From the NCBI GenBank assembly GCA_965224595.1, contig OZ245058.1:2976001-3040000 (forward strand): a DNA stretch of 64,000 nt, given 5' to 3'. Under the pieces are notes generated by a model that was given only the letters and a program-made list of their open reading frames with translations, did not search any database and was not told the origin of the DNA. This document shows positions 1-17,308 of the stretch, one piece after another (the stretch's first letter is position 1; every line of letters starts with the position of its first letter). Origin of the DNA: Aliivibrio_A sp016764915 (GTDB lineage: Bacteria > Pseudomonadota > Gammaproteobacteria > Enterobacterales > Vibrionaceae). The position numbers and the translations under genes were made by a program.

Positions 1-333
1 GTAGAGAGCCGTCCCAATGTATTCAGATTGTTATTACGTGAACGTTCAGGTACATCACCTGCTTTTCGAGCAGCAGTAGGCCGAGAAATGCAACATTTTG
101 TCGCGGAACTTACGGAGTATTTAATTGCCAATACAGGAATCCCTTATGACAATGCGTATACTCAAGCCGAAGCATCAGTAATCTTAGTGTTTAGTGCAGG
201 AGCAGATGCACTGGATCTTAACGAAAACAGTAGAACTGAGTTGTCAGAGCGCTTAATTGTACAACTGAGAATGATATCTAAAGGCGCCTACTATTTTAGA
301 AAAGAAAATGAAAATCAAACACAGAAGATATAA
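1..333 (+). CDS. fabR: HTH-type transcriptional repressor FabR, C-terminal part (cut by window edge)
   Basis: The reading frame is open from base 1, so this is the 3' part of a gene that starts outside the window; the TTG at 28 is only an internal codon. The visible 110 residues are the ligand-binding/dimerisation half of a TetR-family regulator, including RERSGTSPAFR and a C-terminal QLRMISKGAYYFRKE, which I recognise as FabR. In E. coli FabR represses fabA/fabB and so sets the unsaturated fatty acid content of the membrane. The identification is supported by the next genes: fabR-yijD-trmA-btuB-murI is the E. coli order. The DNA-binding domain cannot be seen here. Confidence 0.88.
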   Translation, partial: VESRPNVFRLLLRERSGTSPAFRAAVGREMQHFVAELTEYLIANTGIPYDNAYTQAEASVILVFSAGADALDLNENSRTELSERLIVQLRMISKGAYYFRKENENQTQKI

Positions 334-363
334 CGTTCACTTTTGAAACTATAGGTCGTTATT

Positions 364-732
364 ATGCAAAAAGAACAGATAAATACAGAAAGAAAAACCT
401 TAGTGCTGGCTTTTATTGCTGGATTAAGCACGAGTGCTATTTGGGCAAGTCTTACGATTAGTGAGTTTACCCTCTCAATTTTTCCAATTATCACCTTGGT
501 GTTAGTGATTCAAAATGTCTACCAAGAGTATTTGAAAGAGCCGATGACAGAAGGAACACCTCAACTTTCCTTAGCGTGCTTCTTTGTTGGAACGTTTGGA
601 TATTCAGCGTTCGTTAGAGCTCAATACCCAGAAGTAGGTTCAAATTTTCTGGCTTTAGTGGTGACGATGGTGTTGGTTATCTGGGTTGGAGCGAAAACAG
701 GCGTATTTACTCGTTCTCCAACAGAGAAGTAA
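364..732 (+). CDS. yijD: DUF1422 inner membrane protein YijD
   Basis: This 122-residue protein is mostly hydrophobic, with about four membrane segments (roughly residues 12-32, 35-52, 70-86 and 94-112) separated by short polar loops, and a charged amino end (MQKEQINTERK). Length and placement directly after fabR (30 bp gap) match YijD/DUF1422, a small inner-membrane protein of unknown function that is co-transcribed with fabR in enteric bacteria. No catalytic motif is visible. The assignment rests on size, topology and synteny. The gene is followed by a strong bidirectional terminator. Confidence 0.82.
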   Translation: MQKEQINTERKTLVLAFIAGLSTSAIWASLTISEFTLSIFPIITLVLVIQNVYQEYLKEPMTEGTPQLSLACFFVGTFGYSAFVRAQYPEVGSNFLALVVTMVLVIWVGAKTGVFTRSPTEK

Positions 733-748
733 ATAGTGTCACCCATAC

Positions 749-777
749 AAAAAACGAGCTCATGAGCTCGTTTTTTT
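749..777. terminator. Bidirectional rho-independent terminator between yijD and trmA
   Basis: A perfect stem ACGAGCTC/GAGCTCGT is flanked by A's on the left and seven T's on the right, so it can end transcripts from both convergent genes yijD (plus) and trmA (minus). Confidence 0.9.
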
Positions 778-790
778 AGAAGTGAATATT

Positions 791-1897
791 TTATTTTCTT
801 TCTAAGAAAACACCGGCTTCCATATGATGGGTATAGGGGAACTGATCAAACAGGGCAAATCGAGTAATTCGATGTGTTTGAGTTAATAGTGCCAAGTTCT
901 CTTTTAAGGTGTCTGGATTACACGATATGTACATGATGCGCTCATAACCTTGCACCATTTTACAGGTCCCTTCATCCATACCAGAACGAGGTGGATCGAC
1001 AAAGATGGTGTTGCAGTTATAGCTTTTAAGATCAATCCCCTTATCTTGTAAGCGGCGGAACTCTCGCTTACCTTCCATCGCCTCAGTAAAATCTTCAGCG
1101 GACATGCGAATGATCTGTACATTCTCGATGTTATTGGCTGCAATATTGTACTGCGCAGAGTCCACCGAAGGTTTAGCCAGCTCAGTGGCGAGTACACGAT
1201 TAAAATTTTTGGCTAATGCCAAAGAGAAGTTGCCATTACCGCAGTAGAGTTCTAACAGATCACCTTGGCTATCTTGGGTCGAGTCAACGGCCCATTCCAA
1301 CATCTTTTGAGCCACAATGCCATTTGGCTGGGTAAAGCTGTTTTCTACTTGCTGATACGTTAATACATCATCATACACTTTCAGTTTTTCGATGACATGT
1401 TCTTGGTCTAACACTATTTTCATCTTACGAGCGCGGCCAATGATGTTTAGGTTGAACCCTTCATCATTAAGACGCTGCTTAAGTGCTTTTGCTTCTGATG
1501 TCCACTCATCATCAAGTTGGCGATGGTATAATAGAGAGACCAATATTTCACCACTGAGCGTTGATAAGAAATCGACTTGAAATAGCTTTCTTCGTAGTGT
1601 GTCGTTCTCTTTCATCGCTTCAATAAGCAGTGGCATGACATCATTGATTAAACGGCTGGCAGGTAGAAAATAGTCTACTCGGTATTTTTCACGTGTCGCC
1701 TGATCGAACATGACGTAGTACATTTCATCGCCTTCATGCCACACTCGAAATTCAGCACGCATACGATAATTTTCGGTAGGGGAAGGAAACACTTCCAATT
1801 CAGGTACATCAAATTCAGCAAAAGTTTCTGTCAATCGTTGTGCTTTATCGTCAAGTTGCTGCTGATAATTTGCTGGGTCCATGATTGGGTTGGCCAT
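791..1897 (-). CDS. trmA: tRNA (uracil-5-)-methyltransferase TrmA
   Basis: TrmA uses S-adenosylmethionine to make 5-methyluridine at position 54 in the T loop of tRNAs (and at U341 of tmRNA). The 368-residue product matches the family length. Visible motifs are the SAM-binding LLELYCGNGNFSLALA, the FVDPPRSGMD loop, the catalytic cysteine in YISCNPDTL and the C-terminal HHMEAGVFLERK that carries the general-base glutamate. The frame is open seven codons further upstream, but I place the start at the ATG at 1897: it has GAGGAA six bases upstream and gives the usual N-terminus (MANPIMDPANY). It is transcribed away from btuB and converges on yijD, as in E. coli. Confidence 0.96.
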   Translation of the reverse strand: MANPIMDPANYQQQLDDKAQRLTETFAEFDVPELEVFPSPTENYRMRAEFRVWHEGDEMYYVMFDQATREKYRVDYFLPASRLINDVMPLLIEAMKENDTLRRKLFQVDFLSTLSGEILVSLLYHRQLDDEWTSEAKALKQRLNDEGFNLNIIGRARKMKIVLDQEHVIEKLKVYDDVLTYQQVENSFTQPNGIVAQKMLEWAVDSTQDSQGDLLELYCGNGNFSLALAKNFNRVLATELAKPSVDSAQYNIAANNIENVQIIRMSAEDFTEAMEGKREFRRLQDKGIDLKSYNCNTIFVDPPRSGMDEGTCKMVQGYERIMYISCNPDTLKENLALLTQTHRITRFALFDQFPYTHHMEAGVFLERK

Positions 1898-2059
1898 TCT
1901 TTTCCTCACACTGCTCAAAATAAGAGCGCCGATTTTATGCTAATAATGGATGAAGTCCAGTGTTGAACTAAGATTTCTTCTAATTTTCGACTCATTAATT
2001 ATTGTTATATTTGTTAATCAACTATAGACAAACATCATCAACCTCACTACTATCTGCCT

Positions 2060-2240
2060 TAAGCTGGTTAGCCGTCTATACGGCTTCAGGGAATTTGGTG
2101 TAAATCCAAAACTGACGCGCAGCGGTAAAAGAGAACGAAAGTACGCGGGATACCCAGACACTGTCATAAGAAAAATGATGGGAAGTCGTTACTGTAGGTG
2201 GCATCAGCCAAGCTCTTAAGTCCGAATACCTGCCAGCACC
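2060..2240 (+). promoter_or_regulatory. Cobalamin (AdoCbl) riboswitch upstream of btuB
   Basis: The roughly 400-bp gap between trmA and btuB contains the conserved cobalamin riboswitch elements in order: a GGGAA..GGTG..AAATCC segment, ACTGACGCGCAGCGGTA (B12-box-like core), GGGAAG, GTAGGTGGCATCAGCCAAGC and AAGTCCGAATACCTGCC. It ends about 60 bp before the btuB start, the right place to control translation or elongation of btuB in response to adenosylcobalamin. The remainder of the gap (1898-2059) is AT-rich and should hold the divergent trmA and btuB promoters. Confidence 0.93.
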
Positions 2241-2297
2241 TGACTGTTTATATCAAATAGTTTGGAAAGGAATTTACGCGATTTAGGATACGGAAAA

Positions 2298-4130
2298 ATG
2301 AAAAAAGCAATTTTAGCGACGCTGATAGCATCGTCGCTCACTTACACCTATAGCTCTACTCTTTTAGCTGAAGAAGTAACGGATACCATGGTTGTTACAG
2401 CCAACAGGGTGGAGCAATCTACGAAAAACCTGATATCGCCTGCTGCGGTGGTTACTAAAGAAGAGATTCAAGCGATTCAAGCAAAATCGTTAACAGATGT
2501 TCTTCGACGACTGCCTGGAGTGCAGGTATCAAATTCGGGTGGGGCAGGTCAAACATCAAGCGTTTATATTAGAGGAACAAGCTCAAAGCATACACTTGTG
2601 TTGATTGATGGCGTTCGATTTGGTAGTGCAACTACAGGTTATGCTAACTTCTCTGCAATACCTCTCTCCGGAATAGAGCGAGTAGAGTTAATTCGTGGTC
2701 CTCGAGCAGCAGTATATGGATCCGATGCGATTGGTGGTGTAATTAATATAATAACCTCTCCGGGAAATGGTGCAGAACCAGAGACAATAGTCGATCTGTC
2801 ACTTGGAAGTGATAACTATCAACAAGCAGGGATTGGTGTATCAACATCTGTAGGTGAAAAGAGCTGGATTAATATCTCTGCTAATTATGAACAGAGTGAT
2901 GGTTACAATATTTCAGCTAATAATTCGAATCCACTTGATGCAGACGATGATGGCTATAAAAATAATACGGTGATGTTAAGTGGAGGCTCAAAAGTTACAG
3001 ACTCTGTATCATTGAGTTTAAATGCGATTCATCAAAACAATTATAGCCAATACGATAACCCATGGGGTGGTGTTGATCAGAGTAACAATGATCTTTATAA
3101 CATTTCTGGAACAGCGAAATACAATGAAGGAAGTATCGAATCATCACTCTCTCTAGGTACAAACGAAGATAAATCAGAATCATATGGCCAAGGTACGAGT
3201 ACAAGTACCATTTCAACCAAGCGTAATTTAGCCAACTGGAATAATTTATACCAATTAAATGAGTCTTTAAAAGTAGGTGCAGGCGTTGATTGGTATAATG
3301 AATCTGTTAATAATACTTCTACTGAATATACGGTAAAATCAAGAAGCAATACAGCCGGCTACTTATTAGCTCTATATCATAAAAATACTATTAATTTAGA
3401 ATCTAATGTGCGAGTTGATGATAACGAGCAGTATGGTTCTTTCACCTCTTGGCAGCTTGGTGGAAGCTGGGAGTTTATTGATGATGTTAGATTGAGCAGT
3501 TCAGTAGGAACAGCCTTTAAAGCACCTACATTTAATGAGTTGTACTGGCCATTAGAGTGCGGTGTTTGGGGGTGTTATTCGGGGAATCCTGAGTTGAAAC
3601 CAGAAGAGTCTGAAAACTTTGAAGTTGCACTATCTGGCAGTCATCTAACTTTTGATTGGCGTGTTGCTGCGTTTCAAAATAAGATAACTAACTTAATTTC
3701 CTCAAACGGCACTACCAATGTCAATCTAGGTAAGGCTGAAATCAAAGGGATTGAAACTGCTATTGGTTTTACAACAGGCGACTTTATCCATGATGTATCT
3801 TACGATTACTTGGATACTAAAGATAAAGACACTGGCTTTGAACTACAACGTCGTGCTAAGCACAGTGCGAAATGGAATACTTCTTATCTATATGAAGAAT
3901 GGCAGTTTGACGTAAGTTATCTATATCAAGGAAAGCGCTATGATGATAATAATGAGTCAGACGTTTTAGACGCATACTCTTTAGTGGACTTTGCTATTAA
4001 CCATTATGTGACTGAATCCGTTACCGTTAAAGCAAAAATAGCCAACCTGTTTGATGAACATTATGAAACGGCGAAGGATTATATTACTCCAGAGCGAAAT
4101 TATTACTTGGGACTTTCTTATTTGTTCTAA
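2298..4130 (+). CDS. btuB: TonB-dependent vitamin B12 outer membrane receptor BtuB
   Basis: BtuB imports cobalamins across the outer membrane using TonB energy. The 610-residue product starts with a signal peptide (MKKAILATLIASS, cleavage likely after TLLA at residue 24), then a TonB box DTMVVTANR at about 29-37, a plug domain (RRLPGVQVSNSGGAGQ, IRGPRAAVYGSDAIGGVINI) and a long beta-barrel ending in an aromatic GLSYLF, the usual outer-membrane assembly signal. The frame extends 12 codons upstream to a TTG, but the ATG at 2298 gives a proper signal peptide and has AGGA upstream. The cobalamin riboswitch in front confirms B12 as substrate. Confidence 0.96.
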   Translation: MKKAILATLIASSLTYTYSSTLLAEEVTDTMVVTANRVEQSTKNLISPAAVVTKEEIQAIQAKSLTDVLRRLPGVQVSNSGGAGQTSSVYIRGTSSKHTLVLIDGVRFGSATTGYANFSAIPLSGIERVELIRGPRAAVYGSDAIGGVINIITSPGNGAEPETIVDLSLGSDNYQQAGIGVSTSVGEKSWINISANYEQSDGYNISANNSNPLDADDDGYKNNTVMLSGGSKVTDSVSLSLNAIHQNNYSQYDNPWGGVDQSNNDLYNISGTAKYNEGSIESSLSLGTNEDKSESYGQGTSTSTISTKRNLANWNNLYQLNESLKVGAGVDWYNESVNNTSTEYTVKSRSNTAGYLLALYHKNTINLESNVRVDDNEQYGSFTSWQLGGSWEFIDDVRLSSSVGTAFKAPTFNELYWPLECGVWGCYSGNPELKPEESENFEVALSGSHLTFDWRVAAFQNKITNLISSNGTTNVNLGKAEIKGIETAIGFTTGDFIHDVSYDYLDTKDKDTGFELQRRAKHSAKWNTSYLYEEWQFDVSYLYQGKRYDDNNESDVLDAYSLVDFAINHYVTESVTVKAKIANLFDEHYETAKDYITPERNYYLGLSYLF

Positions 4131-4137
4131 TGAAATT

Positions 4138-4162
4138 AAGGCCACTTGATAGTGGCCTTTTT
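4138..4162 (+). terminator. Terminator-like hairpin after btuB
   Basis: A perfect stem AAGGCCACT/AGTGGCCTT with loop TGAT is followed by T's. The T run is short, so some read-through into the DUF71 gene starting at 4176 is plausible. Confidence 0.72.
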
Positions 4163-4175
4163 GGAAAGGTAATAT

Positions 4176-4844
4176 ATGAAACCAATCAATGTGATCATCA
4201 GTTGGTCATCTGGAAAAGATTCTGCTTTAACACTGATGAAGTTGTTAGATGATACAAGCTTTAATGTAGTGGGTTTGTACACCACTTATGTTGGAAGTGA
4301 TGTTCCGTATCAAGGCACCCCGCTAGCCGTTTTATATAAACAAACTGAATTGATAGGTTTGCCCTTAGTAACTATAGAACTTCCGGAAGTGTTCCCGTCG
4401 AATGAGGTATATCAACGCACCGTTATTGATGCTTTAAATCAGTCAAATTTAAATATTGAAGCAGTGGCATTTGGCGATATGTTTCATAGCGGTATTACCG
4501 ACTATAGGAAAAGTTATATTGAACCTGCAGGTATGAAGTGCGTATTTCCACTGCTTGGTATTGATAGTGCCATACTAGCAGATGAAATAATCAATTCAGG
4601 CATTCAAACATTCATTGCGACAACCCATAAGCAGTATCTAGGCGATGATTTTATTGGCCAATGGTTTACTAAGCAGTTAATTGAACGATTACCTGTTGGC
4701 GTCGACCCTTGTGGTGAAAATGGAGAGTTCCATACGCTGGTGGTGGATGCTCCGTTTTTTACTGCAAAATTGGAACTTACCTATACTTATAAAGAGACCT
4801 TGGGTGACTTCTGCTATCAAAGATATCGGCTGGACATTCCATAA
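4176..4844 (+). CDS. DUF71/COG2102 ATP-binding protein (Dph6-like; predicted B12 salvage)
   Basis: This 222-residue protein belongs to the PP-loop (adenine nucleotide alpha-hydrolase) superfamily. It has an N-terminal SSGKDS ATP-pyrophosphatase loop at residues 11-16 and the family signature VDPCGENGEFHTLV near residue 170. In eukaryotes and archaea relatives are diphthine-ammonia ligases, but bacteria lack diphthamide; published comparative genomics of DUF71/COG2102 proposed a bacterial subgroup in cobalamin salvage. Its position 45 bp after riboswitch-controlled btuB fits that subgroup. The reaction is not known from sequence, and amidation or hydrolysis of a corrinoid side chain is inference. 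A hairpin separates it from btuB. Confidence 0.75.
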   Translation: MKPINVIISWSSGKDSALTLMKLLDDTSFNVVGLYTTYVGSDVPYQGTPLAVLYKQTELIGLPLVTIELPEVFPSNEVYQRTVIDALNQSNLNIEAVAFGDMFHSGITDYRKSYIEPAGMKCVFPLLGIDSAILADEIINSGIQTFIATTHKQYLGDDFIGQWFTKQLIERLPVGVDPCGENGEFHTLVVDAPFFTAKLELTYTYKETLGDFCYQRYRLDIP

Positions 4845-4893
4845 AGAAGCGCAAGCCAGTATGATGACCTTGATTTATTACTAAGGTGATTGT

Positions 4894-5679
4894 GTGTCTA
4901 AGCGAATACTCATATTTGATTCCGGTATTGGAGGTCTTTCTGTCTATCAAGAGATCCGCAAAAAAATACCTCAAGCTCAATACATCTATGCGTTTGATAA
5001 TGAAGCGTTCCCCTATGGAGAGTTATCACCTGCTGTGCTTATTGAGCGCACCAGTAAGATCGTTCTTGAATATGTGCGCTTACATTCGGTCGATTTGGTC
5101 GTCATTGCCTGTAATACGGCCAGTACCATTGTTCTTCCAACGCTGCGGTCACTGCTAGACATTCCAGTCGTCGGTGTGGTTCCTGCTATAAAACCAGCCG
5201 CATTAGCTTCCAAGAGTAAAACGATCGGGCTATTAGCAACACCTGCAACTATTACTAGAGCTTATACACACGATTTGATTGAGCAGTTTGCTGCAGACAG
5301 TGAGGTCTTGCTTATTGGATCCACACGTCTGGTTGAAATGGCGGAAGAGAAGCTGATAGGTAAAGAGGTCGATTTAATAGAGCTTCAAAGTATCATTCAG
5401 CCTTGGATAGGTGTGATTGACTGTATCGTTTTAGGTTGTACACATTTTCCATTTCTAAAAAGTGAAATTCAAACGATCATTAACAGTGTGATGATTATAG
5501 ATTCGGGCGAGGCCATTGCGAGAAGAGTGGTTGAATTGCTAGGACAGAGTGTTGAGGCTGCTATAGGGGATAATGTGGTCTATTGCAGTGCTGTACCCGT
5601 AAAGGCAACAGCACTGGATAATAGTTTGAACCTGTTAGGACTGAGCGCGGTTAAGCTTCGTGCTCTTCAGTCGTTTTAG
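4894..5679 (+). CDS. murI: Glutamate racemase MurI
   Basis: MurI interconverts L- and D-glutamate in the cytoplasm and supplies D-Glu for peptidoglycan. The 261-residue protein shows FDSGIGGLSV at the N-terminus and the two catalytic cysteines in VIACNTAST (Cys73) and VLGCTHFPF (Cys182). The start is a GTG at 4894 with AAGGTG five bases upstream; no better ATG is available. It lies 49 bp after the DUF71 gene and its 3' end overlaps the convergent RRM gene by 29 bp. Position after btuB and before the rRNA operons copies E. coli btuB-murI-rrnB. Confidence 0.96.
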   Translation: MSKRILIFDSGIGGLSVYQEIRKKIPQAQYIYAFDNEAFPYGELSPAVLIERTSKIVLEYVRLHSVDLVVIACNTASTIVLPTLRSLLDIPVVGVVPAIKPAALASKSKTIGLLATPATITRAYTHDLIEQFAADSEVLLIGSTRLVEMAEEKLIGKEVDLIELQSIIQPWIGVIDCIVLGCTHFPFLKSEIQTIINSVMIIDSGEAIARRVVELLGQSVEAAIGDNVVYCSAVPVKATALDNSLNLLGLSAVKLRALQSF

Positions 5680-6091
5680 GATCATTAGCAATACGAACCT
5701 TCAAGGTACGCTGATCAAAGTCGTGATTATTTAGTTTTTCAATTGCATTGTCTGTATCAGCAGAAGCCATGACAACGAAACCAAATCCACGTCTTTTACC
5801 TGTGCGCTTGTCTTTCATTAAACGTACTGCAAAAACTTCACCGTATTCAGAAAATAGTTTGCGAACATCTGCTTCATTAGCACGATAAGGCAAGTTTCCG
5901 ACATAGATAGTTTTGCTCGATTTCTTTGGATCAATAGACAAAGAGATTGAGTTAGTGCGTTTTAGGTTATTTACAGTAAAGCCTGCAATGAGTGCGCCTA
6001 ATACAAATGCAATTGATGGATCAATTGGAACAAATTGCATAGCGACTGCGCCGATAACGGCGATTAATATAATAGAAGTAAGAGATTTCAT
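5651..6091 (-). CDS. Membrane-anchored RRM (RNA recognition motif) protein
   Basis: The 146-residue protein begins with two closely spaced hydrophobic segments (about residues 3-19 and 25-41), a short basic linker, and then a single RRM domain (about 61-136) with RNP2 IYVGNL at 62-67 and RNP1 RGFGFVVM at 101-108. The tail is acidic (TTEEHEA). This architecture implies an RNA-binding domain held at the inner membrane, facing the cytoplasm. Similar small RRM proteins occur in Vibrio and relatives, but I know of no established function. It converges on murI with a 29-bp overlap of coding sequence and faces away from the rRNA promoters. The Shine-Dalgarno signal is weak. Confidence 0.85.
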   Translation of the reverse strand: MKSLTSIILIAVIGAVAMQFVPIDPSIAFVLGALIAGFTVNNLKRTNSISLSIDPKKSSKTIYVGNLPYRANEADVRKLFSEYGEVFAVRLMKDKRTGKRRGFGFVVMASADTDNAIEKLNNHDFDQRTLKVRIANDPKTTEEHEA

Positions 6092-6285
6092 AATAAAACA
6101 ATAATTTTCATATTAAAGAGAAAGATAAGAAACTGAATTTAACATTAAAGTCACAACGATATTACGTTCATTACTGACTAATTACCAATCAATCATTGTG
6201 ACGCTCTTCAAATGTTGATTATTTAATCGTAAATTAGCCAATTGGTTGTTAATTATTCAATCAAATTAAAATAAGCAAAAATTGC

Positions 6286-6313
6286 TTGCCATCACATTTA
6301 ATCACTCTATAAT
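6286..6313 (+). promoter_or_regulatory. rRNA operon 1 upstream promoter
   Basis: TTGCCA and TATAAT are separated by 16 bp, the rrn P1 spacing, with a GC-rich discriminator (CCCGCC) after the -10. The A/T-rich DNA at 6092-6285 in front could serve as UP element and Fis-binding region; I see no gene there. Confidence 0.75.
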
Positions 6314-6445
6314 CCCGCCTCGTTGACAGGATATGAGCTTTAAGCAGTTCATAAGTGTTAATGTTTATATTGAATGAGTTGAGGTGTTAAAACCAGACTT
6401 CCTATTCAGTATAAATAGAATTATCAAGAAGGTTTAAATTATCCC

Positions 6446-6473
6446 TTGACATTCTAAACGGTCAGCGTAGTAT
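6446..6473 (+). promoter_or_regulatory. rRNA operon 1 proximal promoter
   Basis: A consensus TTGACA, a 16-bp spacer and TAGTAT are followed by ACGCGGCC, a GC-rich discriminator typical of stringently controlled rRNA promoters. It lies about 50 bp before the boxA leader. Confidence 0.82.
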
Positions 6474-6522
6474 ACGCGGCCTGGCTTGCTGAAGTGCAAA
6501 ACACTAAAGCGTTGAAGTCAAA

Positions 6523-6562
6523 GCTCTTTAACAATTTGACCATGCAATTTGTGTGGGCACTC
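6523..6562 (+). promoter_or_regulatory. rRNA operon 1 leader boxA and 16S processing stem (5' arm)
   Basis: GCTCTTTAACA at 6523-6533 is the rRNA antitermination boxA. The following ACCATGCAATTTGTGTGGGC is complementary to GTCCACACACATTGCATGGT after the 16S gene (about 8297-8316), forming the long duplex cut by RNase III. Confidence 0.82.
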
Positions 6563-6730
6563 ATGAATAGATTATCACAAAATAATCTCAATGAACTGAG
6601 TGGCCTTAATCAATAAGTTTCGACTTGTTGACACAGTCAAATCGTTTTAACGAAAGTTAAAACAAAATCAGTAATAATCATTGAGCGTTGTTATCTCTTT
6701 TAGCAAGAGATGCAACAATGAAAAAACTTT

Positions 6731-8270
<1,540 letters not shown>

Positions 8271-8327
8271 ACGATAGATACATTTGTTCGTAAGTGTCCA
8301 CACACATTGCATGGTTAGATAAGTTAC

Positions 8328-8403
8328 GGGGCTATAGCTCAGCTGGGAGAGCGCTTCGCTGGCAGCGAAGAGGTCTGCGGTTCGATCCCGCATAGCTCCA
8401 CCA
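8328..8403 (+). tRNA. tRNA-Ala (anticodon GGC)
   Basis: A 76-base cloverleaf with acceptor GGGGCTA/TAGCTCC, anticodon arm CTTCG-CTGGCAG-CGAAG (anticodon GGC) and encoded CCA. It is the only tRNA in the spacer of rRNA operon 1. Confidence 0.96.
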
Positions 8404-8465
8404 CATCTAAATGTATTAGTAATAGTACATTTAGATGTGGTTATTCTTAGTGAATAGTTTCACAC

Positions 8466-8476
8466 GCTCTTTAACA
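8466..8476 (+). promoter_or_regulatory. Spacer boxA, operon 1
   Basis: GCTCTTTAACA repeats the leader boxA in the 16S-23S spacer, upstream of 23S. The surrounding 8404-8694 holds a hairpin (about 8404-8440) and the 23S processing sequences, with no gene. Confidence 0.8.
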
Positions 8477-8694
8477 ATTTGGAAAGCTGACTAGTAATCA
8501 ATCAGCGTTATACGTAACGCTGAATGAAAACTAAATTTTAAAAGTTCTCAATATAAAACAACACATTTAAGTGTCTTGTATGTTGAGTGCATCATTGATG
8601 TACTCTTCAATCTATTTGAGTCCGGCGAAAAAAAACCAAGAACATATTTTGTTCGACTTGGTTGTTTGCCATACGAAACCCTTTGGGGTTGTAT

Positions 8695-11584
<2,890 letters not shown>

Positions 11585-11697
11585 ATACAACACCCAAGTG
11601 GTTTTGTTCGGATTCAGATAGATGAGCGCTTAAGTGTGTGTTTAGAGAACTTTAAAATTTAGTCGATTACTAAGAAACTTTCCGAATTGTAAGAATT

Positions 11698-11817
11698 TGC
11701 TTGGCGACCTTAGCGCTGTGGACCCACCTGACTCCTTGCCGAACTCAGAAGTGAAACGCAGTAGCGCCGATGGTAGTGTGGGGTCTCCCCATGTGAGAGT
11801 AGGACATCGCCAGGCTT
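11698..11817 (+). rRNA. rrfA: 5S ribosomal RNA, operon 1
   Basis: A 120-base 5S rRNA with TGCTTGGCGACC at the 5' end pairing with CATCGCCAGGCTT at the 3' end, and the conserved CCGAACTCAGAAGTGAAACG. It differs from the other two copies at one base: CACCTGACTCC here, CACCTGATTCC in operons 2 and 3. Confidence 0.96.
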
Positions 11818-11830
11818 TAAATTTATAATG

Positions 11831-11855
11831 GCCCGAACAGACGTTCGGGCTTTTA
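11831..11855 (+). terminator. Terminator of rRNA operon 1
   Basis: The stem GCCCGAAC/GTTCGGGC with loop AGAC is followed by TTTTATT, 13 bp after the 5S gene. Confidence 0.88.
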
Positions 11856-11919
11856 TTCGCTCAAAAATGAGCGCAGTCAATATAGCGTTTTGTATTATGA
11901 ATTTAATCAAAATTTTATC

Positions 11920-11947
11920 TTGACTGACACAAGGAATAGCGTATTAT
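11920..11947 (+). promoter_or_regulatory. rRNA operon 2 promoter
   Basis: TTGACT, a 16-bp spacer and TATTAT are followed by the discriminator ACGCCTCC. The A/T-rich stretch just upstream resembles an UP element. With terminator and boxA leader it fills the 386-bp gap between the 5S of operon 1 and the 16S of operon 2. Confidence 0.85.
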
Positions 11948-11995
11948 ACGCCTCCTGACTTACTGAAGCAGCAATGCTAACGTATTGAAGTCAAA

Positions 11996-12036
11996 GCTCT
12001 TTAACAATTTGACCATGCAATTTGTGTGGGCACTCA
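11996..12036 (+). promoter_or_regulatory. rRNA operon 2 leader boxA and 16S processing stem (5' arm)
   Basis: GCTCTTTAACA at 11996-12006 is boxA; the next bases pair with the sequence after 16S. The leader matches those of operons 1 and 3 apart from one base (CATGAGTAG here, CATGAATAG in the others). Confidence 0.82.
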
Positions 12037-12203
12037 TGAGTAGATTATCACAAAATAATCTCAATGAACTGAGTGGCCTTAATCAATAAGTTTCGACTTG
12101 TTGACACAGTCAAATCGTTTTAACGAAAGTTAAAACAAAATCAGTAATAATCATTGAGCGTTGTTATCTCTTTTAGCAAGAGATGCAACAATGAAAAAAC
12201 TTT

Positions 12204-13743
<1,540 letters not shown>

Positions 13744-13840
13744 ACGATAGATACATTTGTTCGTAAGTGTCCACACACATTGCATGGTTAGATAGTAAGA
13801 GAGTTTAGAAAAGGCTCCCAAACCTTTTCATACTTGGATT

Positions 13841-13917
<77 letters not shown>

Positions 13918-13940
13918 GTCCGAAAAAAGAAACACTCGAT

Positions 13941-14016
13941 GGGGTTATAGCTCAGCTGGGAGAGCGCCTGCCTTGCACGCAGGAGGTCTGCGGTTCGATC
14001 CCGCATAGCTCCACCA
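13941..14016 (+). tRNA. tRNA-Ala (anticodon TGC)
   Basis: A 76-base cloverleaf with acceptor GGGGTTA/TAGCTCC, anticodon arm CCTGC-CTTGCAC-GCAGG (TGC) and encoded CCA. It follows tRNA-Ile as in the classic Ile-Ala spacer and shares D and T arms with the Ala-GGC gene of operon 1. Confidence 0.97.
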
Positions 14017-14078
14017 TCTCTAAACGTATTTACTTTCGTGAGTATTTTTAGACGTGGTCATTCGAGAATGATTCACAC

Positions 14079-14089
14079 GCTCTTTAACA
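14079..14089 (+). promoter_or_regulatory. Spacer boxA, operon 2
   Basis: GCTCTTTAACA before 23S; the surrounding 14017-14307 holds only a hairpin after the tRNA and processing sequences. Confidence 0.8.
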
Positions 14090-14307
14090 ATTTGGAAAGC
14101 TGACTAGTAATCAATCAGCGTTATACGTAACGCTGAATGAAAACTAAATTTTAAAAGTTCTCAATATAAAACAACACATTTAAGTGTCTTGTATGTTGAG
14201 TACATCATTGATGTACTCTTCAATCTATTTGAGTCCGGCGAAAAAAAACCAAGAACATATTTTGTTCGACTTGGTTGTTTGCCATACGAAACCCTTTGGG
14301 GTTGTAT

Positions 14308-17197
<2,890 letters not shown>

Positions 17198-17308
17198 ATA
17201 CAACACCCAAGTGGTTTTGTTCGGATTCAGATAGATGAGCGCTTAAGTGTGTGTTTTAGAACTTTAAAATTTAGTCGATTACTAAGAACTTTCCGAATTG
17301 TAAGAATT

